Positions 10,924 through 21,690 are shown, counted from the stretch's first letter. The stretch is 64,000 nt of DNA from Bubalus kerabau (GCF_029407905.1 NC_073643.1:36180501-36244500); one strand, 5' to 3'. Numbers and translations are program-made. The notes: generated from the letters alone by a model not told the origin.

Positions 10924-11431
10924 TATACACACACAACCAGGACCTACTGTATAGCACAGGGAACTATACTCAATTTTTTGTAATAACCTGTAAGAGAAAA
11001 GAATCTAAGAACATATATAAATGTATATAAATATATATGTAAATATATACACATATATATTTCAGTTACACATACATATTTTTAACTGAATCACTATGCT
11101 GTATGCTGCTGCTGCTGCTAAGTCGCTTCAGTCATGTCCAACTCTGTGCGACCCCATAGATGGCAGCCCACCAGGCTCCCCCATCCCTGGGATTCTCCAG
11201 GCAAGAACACTGGAGTGGGTTGCCATTTCCTTCTCCAATGCAGGAAAGTGAAAAGTGAAAGGGAAGTCGCTCAGTCGTGTCCAACTCTTAGCGACCCCAT
11301 GGACTGCAGCCTACCAGGCTCCTCCATCCATGGGATTTTTCAGGCAAGAGTACTGGAGTGGGGTGCCATTGTATACCTGAACCTAACATGCCACTGTAAA
11401 TCAACTATACTTCAATTAAAAATAAAGTATA
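10924..11431 (+). mobile_element. L1 3' end fragment, split by BOV-A2
   Basis: Carries the artiodactyl L1 3'-UTR words 'ctactgtatagcacagggaactatactcaa', 'aactgaatcactatgctgta' and, after the SINE, 'cctaacatgccactgtaaatcaactatacttcaatt' with an A-rich tail. Confidence 0.75.
11105..11371 (-). mobile_element. BOV-A2 SINE
   Basis: Two-unit BOV-A2 in reverse; the left end is (GCT)n and the right end 'tactggagtggggtgccattg'. A short TGTAT repeat at 11,100-11,104 and 11,370-11,374 may be the target-site duplication. Confidence 0.93.
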
Positions 11432-12118
11432 TACGCCTACACAGGAATAAAGCAAACGTGGCAAAATACTAACCTTTTGGTGATTCAAAATGAAACACTT
11501 ACAAGACTATATTGTTCTACTCTTGCAGATTTTATTTACACTGTTTCAAATAAAGAAGTAAAAAACAAGCAGGCAGGCAAAGAAAATCCCAGATATGTGA
11601 GGCAGTAGAAAAGAGGTTCTCCTATTAAAGTTTAAAATCTTAAAATGAGATGGCAATAAAAATTGTTTTGAATTTTTCTTTAAAGTAAATTGGTAGAAGT
11701 AAGGTTGTAGGTTGAGTCATTAAGAAAGAATATTTGGATATGCTGGAACACACTATTTGTTAATACATCTTTGTTAAATGAAGGAGATGATGCTTCTCTC
11801 CTCAGGGTGTTTTTCTATCAGTGATGATGGATGATTCCAGAGTTAGCTACACAGTGTCAACTGATGTCTCTCATTATAAGAAAAAGAAAAAAAAAAAAAG
11901 AGGGAGAGACCTAATCAGGATGGTGACAATAAACGCATGCCTCTTTATAATGACTTAGTCTGAGCTGACTGATTTATCAACATTGGATTCGAAGCTGCCT
12001 GGTTGACTAGTCCCAGTTGGTGCTGGTAGAAAAAAATGCTTTGTCAGCACTCAGTGCTTATGAGACCTGATAGTTCATTGTAGTGGATTGGACCTTGGAG
12101 ACCTCCTTATTGATTGCC
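11432..12118. other. Non-coding, nothing recognised
   Basis: Contains an A-rich tract at 11,879-11,902; no gene or named repeat. Confidence 0.4.
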
Positions 12119-12322
12119 GCTATGGACTGAAATGTGTCTTCCCAAAATTCCTATGTCAAAGCCTTTCCCTCTAGTATGATGGCATGTGGAAATGCAGCCT
12201 TTGGGAAGTAATCAGGTTTAGGTGCATTCATGAGACTGGGCCCTCATGATGGGACTAGTGCCCTTATAAAGTGAGACACCAGAGAGCTGATGCTCTCCCT
12301 CTCCATGTGAGGACACAGTGTC
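12119..12322 (+). mobile_element. MLT1 LTR fragment
   Basis: 5' two thirds of an MLT1 LTR: 'gctatggactgaaatgtgt', 'gcctttgggaagtaatcagg', 'ctagtgcccttataaag', 'ccatgtgaggacacagtg', then truncated. Confidence 0.8.
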
Positions 12323-12361
12323 AAAGCAAATAAATTCAAAATAATGTGTAAGTGATAATAT

Positions 12362-12579
12362 GCATGCTAAGTCACTTCAGCCTGTCCGACTCTTTGTGAC
12401 CTCATGGACTGTAGCCTGCCAGGCTCCTCTGTTTATGGGATTCTCCAGGCAAGAATACTGCAGTGGGTTACCATGCCCTCCTCTAGGGAATCTTGCTGAC
12501 CCAGGGATCAAACCCACAATTCTTACATCTCCTGCATTGGCAGGTAGGTTCTTTACCACTAGCACCACCTGAGAAGCCT
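12362..12579 (-). mobile_element. Bov-tA SINE
   Basis: Reverse copy from 'catgctaagtcacttcag' to 'cacctgagaagcc'; a small insertion near 12,515 separates it from the usual B-box spacing. Confidence 0.9.
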
Positions 12580-12596
12580 GGAAGTGGTAAGATTAG

Positions 12597-14010
12597 ATCA
12601 GATCAGTCACTCAGTCATGTCCGACTCTTTGCGACCCCATGAATCGCAGCACGCCAGGCCTCCCTGTCCATCACCAACTCCCGGAGTTCACTGAGACTCA
12701 CGTCCATCGAGTCAGTGATGCCATCCAGCCATCTCATCCTCTGTCGTCCCCTTCTCCTCCTGCCCCCAATCCCTCCCAGCATCAGAGTCTTTTCCAATGA
12801 GTCAGCTCTTCGCATGAGGTGGCCAAAGTACTGGACTTTCAGCTTTAGCATCATTCCTTCCAAAGAAATCCCAGGGCTGATCTCCTTCAGGATGGACTGG
12901 TTGGATCTCCTTGCAGTCCAAGGGACTCTCAAGAGTCTTCTCCAACACCACAGTTCAAAAGCATCAATTCTTCGGCGCTCAGCCTTCTTCACAGTCCAAC
13001 TCTCACATCCATACATGACCACAGGAAAAAACATAGCCTTGACTAGACGGACCTTTGTTGGCAAAGTAATGTCTCTGCTTTTGAATATGCTATCTAGGTT
13101 GGTCATAACTTTCCTTCCAAGGAGTAAGCATCTTTTAATTTTATGGCTGCATTCACCATCTGCAGTGATTTTGGAGCCCAGAAAAATAAAGTCTGACACT
13201 GTTTCCACTGTTTCCACATCTATTTCCCATGAAGTGATGGGACCGGATGCCATGATCTTTGTTTTCTGAATGTTGAGCTTTAAGCCAACTTTTTCACTCT
13301 CCTCTTTCACTTTCATCAAGAGGCTTTTTAGTTCCTCTTCACTTTCTGCCATAAGGGTGGTGTCATCTGCATATCTGAGGTGATTGAGATTTCTCCCGGC
13401 AATCTTGATTCCAGCTTGTGTTTCTTCCAGTCCAGCATTTCTCATGATGTACTCTGCAGGTAAGTTAAATAAGCAGGGTGACAATATACAGCCTTGATGT
13501 ACTCCTTTTCCTATTTGGAACCAGTCTGTTGTTCCATGTGCAGTTCTAACTGTTGCTTCCTGACCTGCATACAAATTTCTCAAGAGGCAGATCAGGTGGT
13601 CTGGTATTCCCATCTCTTTCAGAATTTTCCACAGTTTTATTGTGATCCACACAGTCAAAGGCTTTGGCATAGTCAATAAAGCAGAAATAGATGCTTTTCT
13701 GGAACTCTCTTGCTTTTTCCATGATCCAGCAGATGTTGGCAATTTGATCTCTGGTTCCTCTGCCTTTTCTAAAACCAGCTTGAACATCAGGAAGTTCACA
13801 GTTCACATATTGCTGAAGCCTGGCTTGGAGAATTTTGAGCATTACTTTACTAGCGTGTGAGATGAGTGCAGTTGTGCGGCAGTTTGAGCATTCTTTGGCA
13901 TTGCCTTTCTTTGGGATTGGAATGAAAACTGACCTTTTCCAGTCCTGTGGCCACTGCTGTTTTCCAAATTTGCTGGCATGTTGAGTGCAGCACTTTGGTG
14001 AAGTATGGTT
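12597..14010 (-). mobile_element. BovB LINE, 1.4-kb 3' portion
   Basis: Minus-strand copy carrying much of the reverse transcriptase and the whole C-terminal region. The 3' tail is of the (GATCT)n type (agatcagatcag at 12,596-12,608). 5'-truncated at about 14,010. Close to other copies in the window, so a fairly young insertion. Confidence 0.95.
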
Positions 14011-14022
14011 ATAATTATTCAA
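12615..14022 (-). pseudogene. BovB reverse transcriptase, truncated and frameshifted
   Basis: BovB ORF2-like protein of the RTE clade, which reverse-transcribes its own RNA at a nicked target. Two overlapping minus frames cover it. 13,546-14,022 holds the RT start (FRKGRGTRDQ; FIDYAKAFDCVDHNK, with the first catalytic Asp region). 12,615-13,799 (394 codons) holds the rest: HGTTDWFQIGKGVHQGCILS, the Y-A-D-D catalytic box at residues 143-146, and the C-terminal WCWRRLLRVPWTARR motif. The frame changes near 13,630. The endonuclease domain is absent. Long open frames survive because the copy is young; it cannot be autonomous. Confidence 0.9.
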
Positions 14023-14078
14023 AACATAATATACTTTGCTAATGTGAATTAATTTTCTGTAGACTTCAATAATGGGAG

Positions 14079-14283
14079 CTTCCTTGGTGTTTCAGATGTA
14101 AAGAATCTTCCTACAATGCAGGAGACCCAGATTCAATTCCTGGCTTGGAGAGATCCCCAGGAGAAGGGACTAGCAACCCACTCCAGTATTCTTATTTGGA
14201 GAATTCAATGGACGGAGGAGCCTGGCAGGCTACACAGTCCATGGGGTCACAAAGAATAACACATGATTGAGTTACTAACACTT
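14079..14283 (+). mobile_element. Bov-tA SINE
   Basis: From 'gcttccttggtgtttcag' through 'actccagtattcttatttgg' to 'catgattgagttactaacac'. More diverged than most copies here. Confidence 0.9.
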
Positions 14284-14586
14284 TCACTTTTTCAAGCTTC
14301 AGTAATTAAAGAAAGTTAAAACTAAAACTCTTTTATTACTTGCAGGAGAGAGGTCTTGCCTAGGATGTTACACATGTACACACATGTATATCAGTTAGCA
14401 GCACAGAAAGGTAGACAGTTTTAATTTCTAGTCTTTTGTCATACTGTATTAGCAAGAAGATGGTGGTAAATAAAATTACAATATAAAGTCACACCAGCGT
14501 GTATTGTAACACTCACTTTAGAAATACATAACACAATTTGGTTACATAGAAAGCATACCATCGTCTGCTAAATTTCATCAGAAATC

Positions 14587-15127
14587 TCAGTTCAGTTCAG
14601 TTGCTCAGTCGTGTCCGACTCTTTGCAACCCCATGAATCGCAGCACGCCAGGCCTCCCTGTCCATCACCAACTCCCAGAGTTCACTCAAACTCACATCCA
14701 TCGAGTCGGTGTTGCCATCCAGCCATCTCATCCTCTGTCATCCCCTTCTCCTCCTGCCCCCAATCCCTCCCAGCACCAGAGTCTTTTCCAATGAGTCAAC
14801 TCTTCGCATCAGTGGCCGAAGTGCTGGAGTTTCAGCTTTAGCATCATTCCTTCCAAAGAAATCCTAGGGCTGATCTCCTTCAGGATGGACTGGTTGGATC
14901 TCCTTGCAGTCCAAGGGACTCTCAAGAGTCTTCTCCAACACCACAGTTCAAAAGCATCAATTCTTCGGCGCTCAGCTTTCTTCACATCTCTCTCATCTAT
15001 ACATCAGCAACTCTCACATCTATACATGACCACTGGAAAAACCATAGTCTTGACTAGATGGACCTTTGTTGGCAAAGTAATGTCTCTGCTTTCCAATATG
15101 CTATCTAGGTTGGTCATAACTTTCTCC
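14587..15127 (-). mobile_element. BovB LINE, 3' end
   Basis: Tail (CTGAA)n at left, C-terminal coding region in reverse. It has a small internal duplication near 14,987-15,024 (ctcacatctatacat repeated). Truncated at about 15,127, inside the 'KVMTNLDSIF' coding part. Confidence 0.93.
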
Positions 15128-15524
15128 CTGTAATTCTAAAAATTGTGAGCTCTGCCTATTTCTTATACTAAAAAAAAAAATATTAAAGGTAATAGCAATA
15201 AACATCTTTCAGAAACAACTGAGGAAACCCTAAATAATTTCTTAAGAAAATGATTTTAATTATTACATGATTCTCAGCTTATGGTTGAAGTTTAATTTTC
15301 ATGTTATGTTTTATATCACACTTTGTATTTTCCAACCCAATTTTGACATTCCCTACATCTCTAAAGCTGTCACCAAATTGGTCCTGACTCTACCTAATGG
15401 ATAATGGTCAGAAATGGGTGGGTAGATTAAGGAATGAGGTCAGATATTGTCAACCACAAAGAGAAATGTAAACATGAGAATTGTGAGTTAGATTTTGTTT
15501 GGGGTAAAGTGAGGACATCACCTA
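15128..15524. other. Non-coding, nothing recognised
   Basis: AT-rich sequence between two opposed BovB fragments. Confidence 0.4.
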
Positions 15525-15640
15525 CTCGGTGGACATGAGTTTGAGTGAACTCTGGGAGTTGGTGATGGACAGGGAGGCCTGCCGTGCTGCAACTCATGGG
15601 GTCACAGAGAGTTGGACACGACTGAGTGACTGAACTGAGG
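15525..15640 (+). mobile_element. BovB 3'-terminal fragment
   Basis: Only the last ~115 bases of BovB, sense orientation, ending 'gactgagtgactgaactgag'. Extreme 5' truncation. Confidence 0.9.
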
Positions 15641-15892
15641 ACTGTAGCTTGGGAGACAGCCTCTCAGATAACTCTGAGGAGCTGCTCCGAAAAGGTAAGA
15701 GGAAAGAAAGATGATCACATATTTTATTTTAGTGAAGGAGGGTATGTAAAGTACACATTTTGGGAGGTTACTGCTCTTCACAAGAAGGTTGCTGCCAGTC
15801 GTGAGGAACAGATAATCTCTGTTTATGATTTTAGGGCTTTTCTAGATATGAGAAGATGTAAGAATTTGAGCTCATAAAATCTTTTTCTGAGA

Positions 15893-16185
15893 ATGGACAC
15901 ATGTATATTTATGGTTGAGTCCCCTTGCTGTTCACCTGAAACTATAACAACATTGTTAATTGGCTATGCATGCGGGCATGCTAAGTCGCTTCAGTCATGT
16001 CCAACTCTTTGCAAATCTATGGACTGTAGCCCATCAGGTGCCTCTGTCCATGGAATTCTCCAGGCAAGAATACTAGAGTGGGTTGCCATGCCCTTCTCCA
16101 GGGGATCTTCCCGACCCAGGGTAATTGGCTATAATCCAAATACAAAAATAAATACATAAATAACATGAGAAAAAATAATAAAATA
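15893..16185 (+). mobile_element. L1 3' end fragment split by a truncated Bov-tA
   Basis: 'gctgttcacctgaaactataacaacattgtta' before and 'ataatccaaatacaaaaataaata' after the SINE are the terminal bases of an artiodactyl L1. Confidence 0.7.
15968..16121 (-). mobile_element. 5'-truncated Bov-tA with 11-bp target-site duplication
   Basis: The tRNA-derived start (right end) is missing. TAATTGGCTAT flanks it at 15,957-15,967 and 16,122-16,132, showing that the truncated form is what inserted. Confidence 0.95.
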
Positions 16186-17189
16186 GAAATATGCTTTTGA
16201 AGGAAGCTGTTGATGATCATAAAAGGCAAATTAATAATGAAAAGATGTCACAACTCCAAGAAAAATGTCTAACTATCCAAAGTCCTGTTCTGCCAGTCTT
16301 TCGCATAGCACAGAGTGCCTCCTTCCTAATTTCCACCCTGAATTCCTTTCAGGGTGTGTTGAAGGTCAGTGACTAGACTGCCTAGAGACCTAATCCTTGT
16401 AGAGGGAGATGGCGAGTGATAATTTTTCATCCACAATATAAAAAAACTTTAATTGCATTTTCACTTGCCACACAGACTAATAAAATGAACTCAGTGGGCT
16501 TAGGCATAGATTGAGCAAGAAATCTAAACACCTAATTGAAGTATTTTCTCCTATTTTGTCATACTTTGTCACCAAACCATCCCAATGTTTTTTCCCTATT
16601 GAAATATACACACTCATTATATGCATAAATGATATAAATGAAATAGAATTCATATTTTATAGCAAGACAAGAAAAATTTAAACAAAAAAATCTTCTCTGC
16701 CCTTTGGCCTCCTCTCTCTCCCAACTGTGCTTTGTGTATCTGCATTCTGCATGCTCCAGGCCTTCCCAGTGACAGAAATACCTGTTCAACCATAAACAGT
16801 AGTATTCTCCTAGCATCAATGAAACAACTCCTGAAAGATAATGTTCCTTGTAGATCTCTTAAGAGGTGACATGGTGCTTAGATCTGGACTGTGTAAGCCA
16901 GCAATAATATGTAATATACAGTCCTCTGTCTCAAAAAATTTATGTAACTGTGCCTTGACTTCTAGTAGATGAAACAGTTCTCAGAACTTTCTGAGATGCT
17001 GTTCCTGGATTATAATCCTCAAATTTGACTTGACTAAAATTTTCCATTCCTTTCTTAGATTGACTAACTTCATATATGTATATATATAGTATGTGTAGGA
17101 AAGCTTAACTAGGGTTTTAACAACTACTTTTTAGTAAATTTGATTGATATGACTTTTGTCACATGTGGGTATATAGTATTTAAGAATTA
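16186..17189. other. Non-coding, nothing recognised
   Basis: No gene. A TA-rich microsatellite lies at 17,073-17,098. Confidence 0.4.
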
Positions 17190-17267
17190 TTTTATGTTCA
17201 TCTTTCTATTTCTGCATTTTAGTAATGCCTTTCATCTTAAAGTCTATTTTGTCAAAGATTAACATAG
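17190..17267 (-). mobile_element. Ancient L1, antisense, left half of an interrupted copy
   Basis: 'catcttaaagtctattttgtc' and 'gattaacatag' match antisense L1 ORF2; the sequence continues at 20,505 after the inserted composite element. Its last ten bases are the left target-site duplication ATTAACATAG (17,258-17,267). Confidence 0.55.
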
Positions 17268-17540
17268 TCAGTCACCTTCTCTTTTCCCTTTAATAAATTT
17301 CCTTTTTCTTGCCTGACTGCCCAACTCATTCTCTTTTACTCTGCACTCACCTTACATTCTGGTGCTGAAACCCAGGAGGGAAGATCCACCACAATTGGGT
17401 GGGCTTCTCTCATGAGCCCACCTCTGGTGGTCCCCTCCCTTGGACCTTGCCAAGAAACTAAGACAAGCTCCAAGATGGGACTTTGCACTTGCCTTGCTAG
17501 ACTGACATCCACACACCAGCCCACATTTCATCCATCGGTT
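17268..17540 (+). mobile_element. ERV-derived R-U5, primer-binding site and leader
   Basis: Pyrimidine-rich sequence with AATAAA at 17,292-17,297, an LTR-like end in CA at 17,355-17,356, three bases, then TGGTGCTGAAACCCAGG at 17,360-17,376. That matches 15 of 17 bases of the complement of the tRNA-Phe 3' end, as used by some class I ERVs. The U3 part of the LTR is absent: the segment starts as a transcript would, at R. No retroviral gene follows. Confidence 0.5.
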
Positions 17541-17722
17541 ACAAGGGACTGATGCTGAAGCTGAAGCTCCAATACTTTTGCCACCTGAAGCGAAGAGCCT
17601 GATGCTGGAAGAGATTGAAGGCAAAAGGAGAAAAAGGTTGGCAGAGGATGAGACCGTTAGATTGCATCACCGACCCAATGGACATGAATTTGACCAAACT
17701 CTGGGAGATACTGAAGGACAGG
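17541..17722 (+). mobile_element. BovB-like C-terminal coding fragment inside the composite
   Basis: Sense BovB from 'actgatgctgaagctgaagc' to 'ctgggagatactgaaggacag', lacking the 3' end and tail. It ends in CAG|GTAAAAG, which resembles a splice donor. Clearly more diverged than the other BovB copies here. Confidence 0.75.
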
Positions 17723-18279
17723 TAAAAGTGTTTCCTTGAATGACATAATTAACTGGTATATTTAGAGATGGAAAACTATGTGGATTTGATTGAGACAAAT
17801 CAATAGAGCACGCTGTTACAAAGATAAAACCCTGAATCTTTGGAGCGAGATCATTGACTCCAAGACCCTAGACTACCACAGAACTAACCCTAGGGAGTAT
17901 CAAATATTGAGAACTCACACAAAGGAAACCACTTGAATACAAGACCCTGCATCACCCAACCACCAGAAGCACCCTGTGCAGGATGCCTCATCTAAACAAC
18001 AAACAAGACTAAAATTCAAACCAATCATCAGCAGACAGTAGTACCACCTCACTCAGCCTTGCCCATCAGAGGAAAAACAAACAAACAAACAAACAAACAA
18101 AAATTCAGCACAAATTTTAACCTATATGAAGCTCACACAAACCACTGGACCAAACCTAGGAGGGCAGAAACCAAAAGGAAGAAAGCATTCAACCTTCTTC
18201 AAGGAAAGAATTCACCTTTCCTTGAAGCTTGGGAAAAGGAGACCTTAAACACAGTAATGTAAAAAAAAAAAAAAAAAAG

Positions 18280-18990
18280 GCAGAGAAATACTGCACAAAT
18301 GAAGGAACAAACTAGAAACACAGAAGTCCAAATAAATGAAGAGGAAATAGAAAAATTACCTGAAAAATAATTCAGAATAATGATAGTAAAGATGATCAAA
18401 AACCTTGAAAACAAAATGGAGAAAATGCAAGAATCAATTAACAAAGACCTAGAAGAATTGAAGAACAAGCATACAGAGACAAACAACACAATTACTGAAA
18501 TTAAAAATACTCTAGAAGGAATCAATAACAGAATATCTGAAGCAGAAGAGTGAATCAGGGAGCTGGAATATAAAATAGTGGAAATAACTGCTGAGGACAG
18601 TCTCAGAGACCATATCAAATCCACCAACGTTCAAACTACAGGGGTCCCAGAAGAAGAAGAGAAAAAGAAAGGGTATGAGAAAATTCTTGAAGAGATTATA
18701 TTTTAAAATTTCCCCAACATGGAAAAGAAAATAGCCAATCAAGTCCAAGAGGCACAAAGAATCCCATACAGGATAAACGCAAGGAGAAACACGCTAAGAC
18801 ACATACTAATCAAACTAACAAAGACTAAACACAAAGAAAGAATATTAAAAGCAGCAAGGGAGAAGCAACAAGTAACATACAAGGGAAGCCCCATACATTT
18901 AACCACTGATCTTTCAGCAGAAACTCTGCAGGCCAGAAGGAAATTGCAGGATATATTTAAACTACTGAAAGGGAAAAATCTATAACAAAG
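18280..18990 (+). pseudogene. L1 ORF1 relic
   Basis: Related to the intact-length ORF1 at 25,094-26,019 but with several stops. The C-terminal half is open at 18,719-18,985 (RINARRNTLRHILIKLTKTK; AAREKQQVTYKG; LSAETLQARRKLQDIFKLL), i.e. the nucleic-acid-binding end of the L1 chaperone. A (CAAA)n tract lies upstream at 18,074-18,102 and an A-run at 18,259-18,277. Confidence 0.85.
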
Positions 18991-19002
18991 ATTACTGTAC
19001 CC

Positions 19003-20140
19003 AGCAAGATCCTCTAGACCCACCTCCTAGAGTAATGGCAATAAAAAGAAAAGTAAACAAGTGGGACCTGATTAAACTTAAAAGGTTTTGCACAGCAAAG
19101 GAAACTATAAGCAAGCTGAAAAGACAACCCTCAAAACAGGAGAAAATAATAGCAAATGAAACAACTGACAAAGGATCAATTTCCAAAATATACAAGCAGC
19201 TCATACAACTCAATAACAGAAAAACAAACAACCCAATCAAAAAGTGGGGAAAAGACCTAAACAGACATTTCTCCAAAGAAGACATACATATGACTAACAA
19301 ACACATGAAAAGATGCTCAACATCTCTCATTATTAGAGAAATGCAAATCAAAACTACAATGAGATATCACCTCACACTGGTCAGAATGGCCCTCATCAAA
19401 AAGTTTACAAACAATAAATGCTGGAGAGGACATGGAGAAAAGGGAACACTCTTGCACTGTTGGTGGGAATGTAAATAGATACAGCCACTATGGAAGACAG
19501 TATGGTGCTGCTGCTGCTAAGTCGCTTCAGTCGTGTCCAACTCTGTGCGACCCCATAGATGGCAGCCCGCCAGGCTTCCCCGTCCCTGGGATTCTCCAGG
19601 CAAGAACACTGGAGCGGGTTGCCATTTCCTTCTCCAATGCATGAAAATGAAAAGTGAAAGTGAAGTCGCTCAGTTGTGTCCGACTCTTAGCGACCCCATG
19701 GACTGCAGCCTACCAGGCTCCTCCATCCATGGGATATTCCAGGCAAGAGTACTGGAGTGGGGTGCCATTGCCTTCTCCGATGGAAGACAGTATGGAGATT
19801 CCTTAAAAAACTAGGAATAAAACCACCATATAACCCAGAAATCTCACTGCTAGGCATATACCCTGAGGACACCAAAACTGAAAGAGTTTGATTTTTCATC
19901 ACAGCACTATTTACAATAGCTAGAACAATGAAGCAAACTAGATGTCCATTGACAGATGAATGGATAAAGAATTTGTGGTATATGTACACAATGGAATATT
20001 ACTCAACCATAAAAAGGAATGTATTTGAGTCAATTCTAATGAGGTGGATGAACCTAGAACCTATTATACAGAGTGAAGTGAGTCAGAAAGAGAAAGATAA
20101 ATACCATATTCTAACACATATATATATGGAATCTAGAAAA
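19003..20140 (+). pseudogene. L1 ORF2 C-terminal relic fused to ORF1
   Basis: Only the last ~270 codons of ORF2 remain: INKWDLIKLKRFCTAKET-like start, 'NRHFSKEDIHMTNKHMKRCS' region and the Cys-rich CWRGHGEKGTLLHCWWECK (second Cys replaced by His). Endonuclease and reverse transcriptase are deleted; the ORF1 end joins ORF2 near 18,993-19,010. A BOV-A2 interrupts it at 19,506. Not functional. Confidence 0.88.
19506..19780 (-). mobile_element. BOV-A2 SINE with 15-bp target-site duplication
   Basis: Complete two-unit element in reverse. TGGAAGACAGTATGG is duplicated at 19,491-19,505 and 19,781-19,795, so the insertion postdates the composite L1. Confidence 0.97.
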
Positions 20141-20356
20141 ATGGTACTGAAGAATTTACTCCATTTACAACAATGGAGAAACAGACATAGAGAATAGACT
20201 TATGGACTTGCAGAGAGGAGAGGAGAGGGTGAGATGTATGGAAAGAGTAACATGGAAATTTACATTACCATATGTAAAATACATAGCCAACTGGAATTTG
20301 CTGTATGGCTCAGGAAACTCAAACAGGGCCTCCGTATCAACCTAGAGGGGTGAAAT

Positions 20357-20378
20357 GGGGAGGGAGATGGGAGGGAGG
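20357..20378 (+). other. G-rich tract in L1 3' UTR
   Basis: Runs of three to four G separated by short A/T spacers, able in principle to form a G-quadruplex. Same position as in the full-length L1 at 30,111-30,132. Confidence 0.6.
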
Positions 20379-20504
20379 TTAAAAAGGGAGGGGATCCATG
20401 TATACCTATGGGTGATTCATGTTTAGGTTTGACAGAAAACAGAAGTATTCTGTAAAGCAGTTATCCTTCAATAAAAAATTAATTAAAAAAATATATTAAC
20501 ATAG

Positions 20505-20640
20505 CCACACGGGTTTCTTTTTAATTGGTATTTACATGATCTAACTTTTTCCTCCTTTTTCTTTCAAACATACTGCATCCTTAAATTTAAGTTGGCACAC
20601 ATTTCTAATATAAGTAGGAGATATTTTTAAATGTTTTTAA
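20505..20640 (-). mobile_element. Ancient L1, antisense, right half
   Basis: 'ttaattggtatttacatgatc', 'ctttttcctcctttttctttc' continue the antisense L1 left at 17,267. Confidence 0.5.
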
Positions 20641-20764
20641 AATTAAATTCATATATTTATACAGTTAAATGTTGTATCTTAAATATTAAACTTAATATTT
20701 AATATATATATAATTTTATATAAAATTTTAATTATCTGAAAAACTTTAATTTACAGCAACGTAA

Positions 20765-20858
20765 TTCTTCTAGATTTACTGTAATTACTAGGAAGTGCTA
20801 CTGGCATCTAGTAAGTGAAGACCAGGGAAGCTGCTAAATATTCCCACTGTAAGCACAG
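20765..20858 (-). mobile_element. MER5A, left half of a split copy
   Basis: 'gtgctactggcatctagtaa', 'accagggaagctgctaaa' are the MER5A middle in reverse. The rest of the same element is at 30,441-30,522, with about 9.6 kb inserted between. Confidence 0.7.
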
Positions 20859-21117
20859 AAGGGGATTCCCCTAGGGAAAGACCCAGATAGAGCTTTCTGA
20901 CACAAGAGAAGCCATTTTAGGCTTAAGCTATTTGTGATCCAAGCCTGCCCATGACAGTTGCCGTTGAATAGGTCTTGTAGTAATGATCTTAAGGGTCAAA
21001 GGCAAGTGAAGTAACTGTAGCAAGGATAATAAATGAGATAACAAGATCCCCAGTTTTTTCCCCCCAATCATAAAGATTAGCCTGAAGCACTTTCTTGAGC
21101 TGCTTTGCAGAATTTAA

Positions 21118-21690
21118 ACCACACTGCAGGTAGTGATTGCAGCCATGAAATTAAAAGACACTTACTCCTTGGAAGGAAAGTTATGACCAACCTAGATAGC
21201 ATATTCAAAAGCAGAGATATTACTTTGCCAACAAAGGTCCATCTAGTCAAGGCTATGGTTTTTCCAGTTGTCTTGTATGGATGTGAGAACTGGACTGTGA
21301 AGAAAGCTGAGCGCCGAAGAATTGATGCTTTTGAACTGTGGTGTTGGAGAAGACTCTTGAGAGTCCCTTGGACTGCAAGGAGATCCAACCAGTCCATTCT
21401 GAAGGAGATCAGTCCTGGGTGTTCTTTGGAAGGAGTGATGCTAAAGCTGAAAGTCCAGTCTTTTGGCCACCTCATGCGAAGAGTTGACTCATTGGAAAAG
21501 ACTGATGCTGGGAGGGATTGGGGGCAGGAGGAGAAGGGGACGACAGAGGACGAGATGGCTGGATGGCATCACCGACTCGATGGACGTGAGTTTGAGTGAA
21601 CTCTGGGAGTTGGTGATGGACAGGGAGGCCTGGCGTGCTGCGATTCATGGGGTCGCAAAGAGTTGGACACAACTGAGCGACTGAACTGAA
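21118..21690 (+). mobile_element. BovB LINE, 3' end
   Basis: Sense copy from the 'DCSHEIKRHLLLGRKVMTNL' coding part to the tail 'gagcgactgaactgaac'. The protein frame 21,105-21,599 shifts near 21,500 where a base is lost and continues at 21,463-21,684. Confidence 0.94.

Larger units (their letters stand above)
17268..20494 (+). mobile_element. Composite retroelement: ERV R-U5/PBS + BovB + deleted L1
   Basis: A 3.2-kb block (including a later BOV-A2) lies between perfect 10-bp repeats ATTAACATAG at 17,258-17,267 and 20,495-20,504, and the older antisense L1 reads on across it, so the block behaves as one insertion. Order inside: LTR end and primer-binding site with ERV leader (17,268-17,540), BovB C-terminal coding stretch (17,541-17,722), then L1 sequence with ORF1 relic, an ORF1-to-ORF2 deletion, ORF2 end, 3' UTR and A-rich tail. 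Insertion with an A-rich tail and a 10-bp duplication is L1-like. Either the composite existed as one RNA, or parts were added before or after; I cannot decide by eye. Confidence 0.6.

Noticed and set aside
12715..13269. 184-codon plus-strand frame
   Set aside because: Antisense shadow of the BovB reverse transcriptase; similar shadows occur at 4,926-5,270, 21,077-21,475 and 50,348-50,602.
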